A stretch of 5,348 bases of DNA from Candidatus Zipacnadia bacterium (GTDB lineage Bacteria > Armatimonadota > Zipacnadia > Zipacnadales > Zipacnadaceae), in assembly GCA_029821455.1 (NCBI GenBank), contig JALGTI010000217.1:1-5348 (forward strand), in the 5' to 3' direction. Below, piece by piece: positions 1-5,235 of this stretch. Each line of letters starts with the position of its first letter. Position 1 is the stretch's first letter. The notes beneath the pieces are model-generated. The model saw only the letters and a list, made by a program, of their open reading frames with translations, was not told the origin of the DNA and made no database searches. A program made the translations under genes and the position numbers.

Positions 1-232
1 TGGCAATATCCCGGTCGAGGCAGGTGACAGAGCCGCGAGCGCGGCGCTGCAATTCGGGGGTGACCACGCAGTGGCCGGCTCCCACTTCCAGGATGCGTTC
101 CCGCCGGCCAATGCGGGCCCGGCGCAGTGCTCTGGAACGCGGCCCGGCTAGCCATTCAGATAGCAGCCGCGCCTGGTCCAATGAGGGCAAGTCCGGGCGA
201 GATGGGGTCTGACGACCAGGCGCTGCGCTCAT
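1..232 (-). CDS. Class I SAM-dependent methyltransferase, N-terminal part (cut by window edge)
   Basis: Seventy-seven codons are visible before the window ends. The protein opens with a short Pro/Arg-rich leader, then a helical stretch (DQARLLSEWLAGPRSRALRR, residues 19-38) and the glycine loop ILEVGAGHC (47-55), followed by VTCLDRD (69-75). That order matches motif I and the acidic end of strand beta-2 in Rossmann-fold methyltransferases, which bind S-adenosylmethionine; the substrate cannot be told from this piece. The ATG overlaps the stop of the preceding membrane protein (ATGA) when that gene is read in the frame of its Cys-rich tail. No strong Shine-Dalgarno sequence precedes it, so translation is probably coupled to the upstream gene. 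It is the fourth gene of the operon and may modify the same target as the radical SAM protein, or a metabolite. Confidence 0.8.
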   Translation of the reverse strand, partial: MSAAPGRQTPSRPDLPSLDQARLLSEWLAGPRSRALRRARIGRRERILEVGAGHCVVTPELQRRARGSVTCLDRDIA

Positions 233-1955
233 CGCCCGCCGCCGGCGCAGGCACAGGCACAAGCACAGCCCGCGCAAGCGCAACCTCCACCGCCGCCACT
301 GCCTGAGCTCTCACTGATTCCTTCGAGCACGTCCATCGTAACTCTATCGGCGCCAGAGTCACATTCTCAGACCAGCCGGCAAAGGAAGCCGCTACGTCGC
401 GCAAACCGGTCTGGCCACCAACGGCAGGCGCACGTGCGACCTCACCAAGCCCAGCCCCCCCGGTGTGTGCCCAGATCGGTCGGTAGTAGTATCCGTGGTG
501 GTGCCAAGTAACGAAGTAATCGTCATAATCATCATCCAGCATCAGCCACAGCAGGTTGTCATCGAGAAATGTTGTTCGCGCGTCAAGCTCACCCATCGCC
601 TTGGCCTCGACCCACGCCCCGGCCACAATGGACTTGTAGTATTCGCGCGTCTGCTTGAGGTTGAAGCCACTCATCCGCTCGGCGGTCTTCTCGATCAGTT
701 GCTTCATCTCTTCGCTGAAGTCGAGTTCGGCCAGCGGTGTGTGCGAGTTTCCAGTCAGTTTCTCCAGGAACGGCTGCTCATAGGCGTGGATTACCGTGCC
801 GTTTGCCCGCGAATTCTCCTGCCGGTCGGAGCGGGAGAGCGATCCGAGGTAGTCCTCATCCACCTCGACCGCCAGAGGGTCATCCGCCGTCTGGTGGACG
901 AGGCCCTTCTTCAGCATACCGAAGATCACCAGTGCCAAGACCTTACCCAGTGGCAGCTCCATAATGACGGCGGCCTCAGGCACGGTCAGCCCCCGTTTTA
1001 TCCCGCCGGCCTCGACTGAGGCGATGGCCGGGAGGTATGAGCGTCCCCGCGCTTTGCGGGCCCGTTCAGCGAGAATCCAGATGGGGATCAGTACAGGTAA
1101 GGCCAGCGCCTCGAGTGTCGGGCTGATAGCAAAGGCGACTATGCCGCCGCCCAGCAGGAAGACGAAGACGCTGATGCCTGTGCCATTGGTCTGCCGGAAG
1201 AAGAAGATGCCGAACAGGATAAAGAAGAAGATAGCCCAGACAACGCGCGCGGCGGGGTTCTCCGTCCACCACTTCCAGAGCAGACCGAGCTTGGTCATCC
1301 GCACGACCCGCTCCATCTCGCGTTTGGGAAACGAGACGCCGACCATATGTGGCCCGTCAGCCCGGACAGCCTCCATAAACCAGGCCACAGCATTCTTGCC
1401 CTGCAGATTCAGCTTCTTGCTGAACTCAACATCCTGGTAAAGGATTTCATCGAGCTTGATAGACTCGGGCAGGTAGACGACGATGCCCAGCTTGGTGGTT
1501 CCGGTAACGTACTCGCTCCCCCACCACGTGGGAGTGATGCGCAGGGAGGCATAATCAGCACGGGTCGTGTCCTGATAGACCAGGTCGGGCATAGTGCAGG
1601 CGAACTTGAAGATGCCCGTCTGGCCCGGTTGTATGGCATACGGGTCCAGATGGACCTCAACGCCGCAGTCTATGAAGGTTGAAGTTTTGATGTGCTGCAA
1701 AGGGTTGTCGTTCACACTTGCGCTCATATTGCTGATATCGTAGTCCTTGTGGGGCAGGCCCATATCCACCACATCAATCGCGTCGGCGCCTTGGTTGCAG
1801 TGGAACGCCACAGTGTACGCCAGCGTCACCGAGGCGTCCGCGTTCGGTGTCACCTCCAGGAGTAGCTTGGGCACGGAGAACGAATAGTCCTGTGCGAAAG
1901 CTACAGGGCAGGCCAGTACAGTCAGTACCAGGCTTAGCGTAATCCATTGTCTCAT
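229..1955 (-). CDS. Exported-domain membrane protein with Cys-Ala-rich C-terminal tail (DUF2207-like), frameshifted near the end
   Basis: Residues 1-21 are a signal peptide ending AFA before QD. An exported, beta-rich looking domain (about 22-235; Cys53, Cys97, Cys120) is followed by hydrophobic segments at about 236-253, 261-278 and 283-297, then the basic stretch ERARKARGR. This predicts the remainder to be cytoplasmic. Residues about 322-365 resemble a winged helix, as in DUF2207-type proteins, and 474-495 hold an acidic then His/Tyr-rich patch (DDDYDDY, HHHGYYYRP). The uninterrupted main frame runs on to 156 with an Arg/Ala/Pro-rich, unconvincing end. A change of one base near 350-366 instead gives GADRVTMDVLEGISE, a Gly run and CACAGCACACACAGGGR, stopping at 229 as ATGA with the next start; total about 575 residues. 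The ATG start follows AAAGGGGTGA by 6 bases and overlaps the upstream stop (ATGA). Function unknown; proposed substrate of the adjacent radical SAM enzyme. The frame change may be an assembly error or a true mutation. Confidence 0.8.
232..300 (-). other. Region encoding the Gly-rich, six-cysteine C-terminal tail
   Basis: Read in the frame whose stop is at 231-229, this stretch encodes SGGGGG followed by CACAGCACACACAGGGR. The six cysteines use both TGC and TGT, and the alanines use GCT, GCG and GCC. Third positions therefore vary while the Cys/Ala pattern holds, as expected if the protein sequence is what is kept. In the frame continuous with the rest of the gene the same bases give a hydrophobic Val/Ala/Pro string of low plausibility. 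From memory, similar CACACACAGGGR endings occur on DUF2207-like membrane proteins. The tail is a candidate target for thioether-type or other cysteine modification, or a metal ligand; neither is demonstrated. Confidence 0.75.
350..366 (-). other. Inferred site of a one-base frame change in the membrane protein gene
   Basis: Upstream of here the gene reads well in the main frame (through GLRDVAASFAGWSEN). The tail frame is closed by a TGA at 369-367 and becomes open and plausible from about GADRVTMDV onward (354 downward). The shift is equivalent to one missing base. No XXXYYYZ slippery heptamer is visible in the interval, so a programmed -1 shift is less likely than a sequencing/assembly error or a genuine deletion. 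The 369-367 stop sets one edge firmly; the other edge is judged from protein plausibility. Confidence 0.6.
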
Positions 1956-3274
1956 TCGCTCTCACCCCTTTGCACATCATCGCTCCAGCCGCGGGAGTCT
2001 TTGGGACAGTCGGCGGCGCAGATGGCCAGCCCCGGGCAGTCTGAACAGCGGGTCGGCTGTGCGAGACGCTCCCGATACCGGGTAAAGCATTCGCTGCCCC
2101 AGATGTCATCCCAGGCCTCGCTGAGAATGTTGCCAGCGCAGATTCGAGGGCCGCGAGCGGCAAACACTGAACCATCCTGCTCAATGCGTATCGCCACATC
2201 ACCGGCCGCTCGTGGGCCGGCCATTACCTGCTCGGCCAGAGACTTGGTGCTATCGAAGCGCACAGGTGGTTCCCACAGGAGGCGGACATTCGCTTGCTCG
2301 GAGGCTTCCGTGATGATGGTGGCTACCTGGGGCAACGACGCAGCCGCCAGCGCACCGACCTGCTGAGCCGACTGATCGTCATCCGGACAGGCCAGAGCAA
2401 AGAATGAGAGATTAGTGACATTCTGTGCTTGAAGACCGCTGACAATCTGCTCCAGTTCATCAATGTTGCTCTGTATCAGTGGCACCTGAGCGACCCGGCA
2501 AAGCTCCAGTGCCTCCGCCTGCTCAAAGAAAGCCAGCACTCGCTCGTGATCGCCACCGCCAATCAGATTGTCGTGCTCTGAGGCGGACGCCGATACATAA
2601 ACCAGAGTCAGGTGGTCCAGCCCCGCCATTGCCGCTCTGTGGAAAGTCTCTTCCGACAGCCAGCCTGCCACGGAGCGGATGCCCGCGATCATACCGAGAT
2701 CCTCGGCCGCCTCGACCATGCGCACCAGGCCATCGTGGTTTGTTTGAGGTTGAGCCAGGAAGGTGGCCTGCGGGATGCCGATATCCCACAGCTTCCGCAG
2801 AATTCCCACGCTCGTGTCCACTTCGCCCGGTACAACATCGGCCCTCAGCGGCGCAGCCATCGCCCGGGCGCGACCAAAGGCATAGGGGTCGTCCAGGTTG
2901 GATACGGGATAATTGTCGCCGGGCTGGGATAGCTGGGTGATCAGCTCACGGACTGCCAGCAGGTCCGCTGCGATCTGCTCCAGTGAGGCGCCCGGGAAAT
3001 CCTCCCTGACCTTCAAGCCAATCTCCTCGTCGGCCAGGCCTTCGAGGATCCCCTGGGCCATCTGAACGCCACTTGGCGACAACATCGCGGCCTGGGCGGC
3101 ATTGGCCATCAGCAGGCCAGCGCCATCAGGGTCAACACGCAGATGGAAGCGGGTGGGCCACTCTTTTTCCAGGCATTCGTAGTGATAGACCCCAGGTTCG
3201 GGGCCAGACGGCGCCGGCTGCGGTCTTATTCCCAGGGCATTCAGCACTCTCTGCCCCAGACTCTGTTCGCTCAC
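1952..3274 (-). CDS. Radical SAM-like/SPASM partner protein lacking the catalytic Fe-S cluster, PqqD-like N-terminus
   Basis: This is a 440-residue protein with the same architecture as its upstream neighbour. It has a PqqD-like domain (about 28-115, with GVYHY, RFHLRVDPDG and LSPSGVQMAQG), a barrel region (about 145-320) and a SPASM-like end (about 355-427). The barrel aligns by eye with the neighbour (LRKLWDIGIP with LQKLYNLGVP; MAGLDHLTLV with EAGLDHVQIT). However, the CxxxCxxC loop is gone and FTGGEPTL is replaced by FLAQPQTN, so radical SAM chemistry is not expected. At the C-terminus CSDCPGLAICAADC keeps the SPASM CX2CX5CX3C spacing, while the GX4C half is lost. The GTG start at 3274 follows GGAGGTGA by 7 bases and overlaps the upstream stop (GTGA). 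A longer reading from 3358 would overlap the upstream gene by 88 bases and is disfavoured. The likely role is a scaffold or substrate-binding partner of the active enzyme, by analogy with non-catalytic SPASM partners. Confidence 0.85.
   Translation of the reverse strand: MSEQSLGQRVLNALGIRPQPAPSGPEPGVYHYECLEKEWPTRFHLRVDPDGAGLLMANAAQAAMLSPSGVQMAQGILEGLADEEIGLKVREDFPGASLEQIAADLLAVRELITQLSQPGDNYPVSNLDDPYAFGRARAMAAPLRADVVPGEVDTSVGILRKLWDIGIPQATFLAQPQTNHDGLVRMVEAAEDLGMIAGIRSVAGWLSEETFHRAAMAGLDHLTLVYVSASASEHDNLIGGGDHERVLAFFEQAEALELCRVAQVPLIQSNIDELEQIVSGLQAQNVTNLSFFALACPDDDQSAQQVGALAAASLPQVATIITEASEQANVRLLWEPPVRFDSTKSLAEQVMAGPRAAGDVAIRIEQDGSVFAARGPRICAGNILSEAWDDIWGSECFTRYRERLAQPTRCSDCPGLAICAADCPKDSRGWSDDVQRGESE
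1962..1971 (-). promoter_or_regulatory. Ribosome binding site for the membrane protein gene
   Basis: AAAGGGGTGA lies 6 bases before the ATG at 1955, inside the end of the preceding gene. It supports this start, which also forms an ATGA overlap with the upstream stop. Confidence 0.7.
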
Positions 3275-4722
3275 GTGCCGCTCACCTCCATATGCGTGGC
3301 CTTGCGTTCCAGCGGACAGCCACCTCCGCAGATACTTAACTGATCGCAGTGCCAGCACTCTTCAGGTAGATTAGCCGCCTGGGGGGTCTCCCGACGATAG
3401 CGAAGACTGCGCAATAAATCGCTGTCCCAGATATTCTCCCAGCTATCACTGAGGATATTGCCTACGGGCACATAGTACGATTGGCAGGGCAGGACATCGC
3501 CGTTGGGTTCTATGCAGATGGAATACTCCCCGGCATTGCAGCTTTTCGGCCCCAGCCCCAGTTCCAGCGGCGACATCCGACAGTACCGCGTCGGTGTGTA
3601 CCAAAAAAAGCGCATACCATAATCATCGGCTAATTGTTTCACTTCAATCAAAACAGGCTCAAGTTCGGTTTCGGTGAGTGTACCGGGATAGTGGACCCCA
3701 CAACCGGAATGTATCATTCCATTCATCGCAAACGTGCGGATGCCGAGTTCATACAGGAAGTCAACAGTCTCCAGGGCCTCAGCCACATTGGCCTGCACCA
3801 GCGTCGTATTGGTAATGGTGTGCAGCCCCGCATCGAGGGCAGACTTGATACCGTTGACCGTCTCGTCAAAGGCGTCTGCGCGGACGATTTCGTTGTGCAG
3901 TTCGGCGCGGTGCGAGACGAGCGTAATCTGGACGTGATCCAGACCCGCCTCTTTCAACCGCACAGCGAAGCCGGGTTGGGCAAGACGGCGACCGTTACTG
4001 TTGAGGCCGGTTATCTGACCCAGGTTATCCGCAAATCGGATGAGCTCAAACAAAGATGGATGCAGTGTTGGCTCTCCACCGGTGAAGATGATGTAAGGGA
4101 CACCGAGGTTATAAAGCTTCTGTAGAACCGCTCTCCACTCTGGGGTAGAAAGCGAGGGCATATCCCTGCGCCCCGGCTCATTGTAGCAGTGGGCGCAGTT
4201 ATTGTTGCAGATGTAGTGAAGGGCCAGGTCCACCTTGTAAGGCGCTTGCGCGCGAGCCGAGAATAGCGGCATAGTCTCTAGATTGAGTTCGCAGGTGGGA
4301 CAGCCTGGACCGGGCTGCTTCAGCGCGTCAATCATTTCACCTATTCGTCGCAGTTCAACGCCGAGTTGTGACGGCGCAGTGGAGGGATAAGAGAGTTGCA
4401 GTCGAGCGAGGGCCTGCTGCTCAGGCACTTCGTCCAAAGCGAGCTTCGCCATCTGAGCTGCTGTAGGGGTCAGGTGGATCACGTCAGAGGCGTTCACAAA
4501 CAGCAGCGCGGTGTAATCCTGCTGGATGCGCAGATGCAGCCGCGCCGTACCTCCAGATCCATTCACCCTGTAGGTGTACAAACCCGGCGCGCAGTCGTCA
4601 GATGCGCCAATGGCCTGCACCTGTGCGCTGAAGCGTCCCACATCAGCCCGGATCTCGTCAGCAACGCGCTGAAGGAGGCCACCGCACCAGGCTATCGCGC
4701 GAAAGCGGGTGGGTAGGGGCAT
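3271..4722 (-). CDS. Radical SAM/SPASM maturase with N-terminal PqqD-like domain
   Basis: This 483-residue cytoplasmic enzyme is the first gene of the operon. Residues about 45-135 form a PqqD-like peptide-binding domain (GLYTYRV, RLHLRIQQD, LTPTAAQMAKLAL). The radical SAM core follows with C172-NNN-C176-AH-C179 for the [4Fe-4S] cluster that cleaves S-adenosylmethionine, and FTGGEPTL (213-220) for SAM binding. The SPASM region has C395, then G408-X4-C413 in IEPNGDVLPC, GNI (421-423), and C456-X2-C459-X5-C465-X3-C469. The seventh canonical SPASM cysteine is not seen after 469, so the second auxiliary cluster may have an open site. Proteins of this type install crosslinks or oxidations on ribosomally made peptides or proteins. 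The ATG follows AGGAGG by 7 bases. The best local substrate candidate is the Cys-rich tail encoded two genes downstream. Family assignment is firm; the substrate is inferred. Confidence 0.92.
   Translation of the reverse strand: MPLPTRFRAIAWCGGLLQRVADEIRADVGRFSAQVQAIGASDDCAPGLYTYRVNGSGGTARLHLRIQQDYTALLFVNASDVIHLTPTAAQMAKLALDEVPEQQALARLQLSYPSTAPSQLGVELRRIGEMIDALKQPGPGCPTCELNLETMPLFSARAQAPYKVDLALHYICNNNCAHCYNEPGRRDMPSLSTPEWRAVLQKLYNLGVPYIIFTGGEPTLHPSLFELIRFADNLGQITGLNSNGRRLAQPGFAVRLKEAGLDHVQITLVSHRAELHNEIVRADAFDETVNGIKSALDAGLHTITNTTLVQANVAEALETVDFLYELGIRTFAMNGMIHSGCGVHYPGTLTETELEPVLIEVKQLADDYGMRFFWYTPTRYCRMSPLELGLGPKSCNAGEYSICIEPNGDVLPCQSYYVPVGNILSDSWENIWDSDLLRSLRYRRETPQAANLPEECWHCDQLSICGGGCPLERKATHMEVSGT
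3282..3289 (-). promoter_or_regulatory. Ribosome binding site that fixes a GTG start
   Basis: GGAGGTGA, a near-perfect anti-16S match, sits 7 bases before the GTG at 3274. It decides in favour of the GTG start for the degenerate radical SAM-like gene over the upstream ATG at 3358, which would give 28 extra residues with no family character. Confidence 0.85.
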
Positions 4723-4729
4723 CTCAGAG

Positions 4730-4735
4730 CCTCCT
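4730..4735 (-). promoter_or_regulatory. Ribosome binding site of the first operon gene
   Basis: AGGAGG is placed 7 bases before the ATG at 4722. It is a consensus Shine-Dalgarno sequence and confirms the start of the radical SAM/SPASM gene. Confidence 0.85.
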
Positions 4736-4747
4736 GGGAAAGAGGAG

Positions 4748-4771
4748 CGTTAGGCGGTGAAAAGCCTAACG
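4748..4771 (-). repeat. Perfect 8-bp stem-loop in the operon leader
   Basis: CGTTAGGC and GCCTAACG form a perfect 8-bp inverted repeat around an 8-base loop. It lies between the predicted transcription start (about 4789) and the Shine-Dalgarno sequence at 4735-4730. It could be an RNA hairpin affecting message stability or translation, or a repressor site. No T-run follows it, so it is not a standard intrinsic terminator. Confidence 0.6.
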
Positions 4772-4779
4772 ATGACGGC

Positions 4780-4795
4780 GAGCGGCGACACGCTC
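4780..4795. repeat. Short inverted repeat at the predicted transcription start
   Basis: GAGCG and CGCTC flank a 6-base loop directly downstream of the -10 box, spanning the expected start site. With a 5-bp stem it could arise by chance; if real, it would sit at the extreme 5' end of the transcript or act as an operator half-site pair. Confidence 0.3.
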
Positions 4796-4825
4796 ATTAT
4801 ACCACAATCTGTTGGCGCCATTCAA
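4796..4825 (-). promoter_or_regulatory. Sigma-70-type promoter of the radical SAM operon
   Basis: Reading the minus strand, TTGAAT (4825-4820) is followed after 18 bases by a perfect TATAAT (4801-4796). A TG one base upstream of the -10 box makes it an extended -10 element. Transcription should begin near 4789, giving a leader of about 67 bases before the ATG at 4722. A GGCGCC-containing repeat occupies the spacer, suggesting repression by a protein bound there. Confidence 0.75.
4808..4822 (+). repeat. GGCGCC motif, copy 1 (within promoter spacer)
   Basis: TCTGTTGGCGCCATT contains the palindrome TGGCGCCA and lies in the spacer, touching the -35 box of the operon promoter. It matches copy 3 at 14 of 15 positions and shares TGTTGGCGCCAT exactly with the inverted copy 2. 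It is a candidate operator. Confidence 0.55.
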
Positions 4826-4881
4826 TAATGTCGGGGCCATTCCTTACACCTCTCACACTGCGCTCTGTCCCTAATCGACAC

Positions 4882-4893
4882 ATGGCGCCAACA
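4882..4893 (-). repeat. GGCGCC motif, copy 2 (inverted)
   Basis: ATGGCGCCAACA on the plus strand is the exact reverse complement of the 12-base core of copy 1, about 60 bases upstream of the promoter. Confidence 0.5.
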
Positions 4894-4901
4894 ACGGCCT
4901 C

Positions 4902-4951
4902 TTTTCGGGTAAGTTCTTCAGAATCGCGCCTTATAAGGAAGAAGCCGAAAA
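4902..4951. repeat. Imperfect long inverted repeat in the intergenic region
   Basis: TTTTCGG (4902-4908) pairs with CCGAAAA (4945-4951), and TTCTTC (4914-4919) with GAAGAA (4938-4943), separated by an asymmetric bulge. The apex contains the 10-bp palindrome CCTTATAAGG (4929-4938). It could form a bulged hairpin on either strand. No adjacent gene explains it; it may be a small RNA element, a protein site or part of an interspersed repeat. Confidence 0.35.
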
Positions 4952-4966
4952 CATGAGATTGTTGGG

Positions 4967-4981
4967 TCTGTCGGCGCCATT
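4967..4981 (+). repeat. GGCGCC motif, copy 3
   Basis: TCTGTCGGCGCCATT differs from copy 1 by one base and has the same orientation. It is 159 bases farther from the operon. Confidence 0.5.
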
Positions 4982-5235
4982 TCACTTCAAACCCAATCCC
5001 TGCCAGCCCCTTTCCCGTTTAATTCGCACTAGTTTGAACCCTTTCGAACGTAGGCGCTTTCCTAGAACCTTCGGGGGCAGGTCAGAACCCAACACACAGT
5101 CAAAGGGCCCGCGCACGGCAACTTCTCTATCTGCCTAAGGTGTTCCTCCCTAGCGTGGACAGTGAAGGACACAGGGGCGGGAATAAAAGAGCGCAACTTA
5201 GGGGTAGGGGAGAGGCACAGGCGCGTCTTGCGGGG

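Larger units (their letters stand above)
4826..5235. other. Non-coding intergenic region upstream of the operon promoter
   Basis: About 410 bases lie between the operon promoter and the end of the uroporphyrinogen decarboxylase-family gene. Short open frames on both strands here have no good ribosome binding site, no recognisable protein character, and overlap promoter or repeat elements. The recognisable contents are GGCGCC motif copies 2 and 3 and the imperfect inverted repeat. The part from about 5000 to 5235 shows nothing I can name; no convincing hairpin-plus-T-run terminator follows the upstream gene, and no tRNA fold was found. Confidence 0.6.

Noticed and set aside
156..228. C-terminal extension of the membrane protein in the uninterrupted frame
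   Set aside because: It overlaps a convincing methyltransferase N-terminus by 77 bases and has low-complexity Ala/Pro/Arg content; the tail frame ending at 229 explains the sequence better.
241..300. Low-complexity GCACAGGCACAAGCACA stretch as a tandem DNA repeat
   Set aside because: It is explained by coding for alternating Cys-Ala with varied synonymous codons, not by unit duplication.
455..461. Run of seven G (minus strand) as the frameshift or slippage site
   Set aside because: A -1 shift there meets a TGA about 15 bases later, and a +1 shift meets a TAG before the tail; neither leads to the Cys-rich end, so the frame change must lie below 367.
465..1440. Plus-strand open frames of 184 and 158 codons opposite the membrane protein
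   Set aside because: Antisense shadows with biased composition, no family resemblance and no ribosome binding context; the minus strand has a clear gene with signal peptide and membrane segments.
3275..3358. N-terminal extension of the degenerate radical SAM-like protein from an ATG at 3358
   Set aside because: It would overlap the upstream gene by 88 bases and lacks a good ribosome binding site; the GTG at 3274 has GGAGGTGA at ideal distance and a GTGA overlap.
3634..4125. Plus-strand 163-codon open frame opposite the radical SAM gene
   Set aside because: It lies opposite the highly characteristic radical SAM core and has no recognisable protein features.
4797..4985. Minus-strand 62-codon open frame upstream of the operon
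   Set aside because: It runs through the -10/-35 promoter elements and the GGCGCC repeats; no ribosome binding site or family character.
5025..5090. tRNA-like GGTTCAAAC string on the minus strand
   Set aside because: Resembles a T-arm sequence, but no matching acceptor, D-arm or anticodon stems could be built around it.
4953..5138. Plus-strand 61-codon open frame in the intergenic region
   Set aside because: Arg/Pro/Ser-rich composition without family character or a good Shine-Dalgarno sequence; probably chance.
5175..5235. G-rich stretch as a G-quadruplex or terminator
   Set aside because: The G-runs are separated by a loop of about 19 bases and there is no stem followed by a T-run on the minus strand; too weak to annotate.
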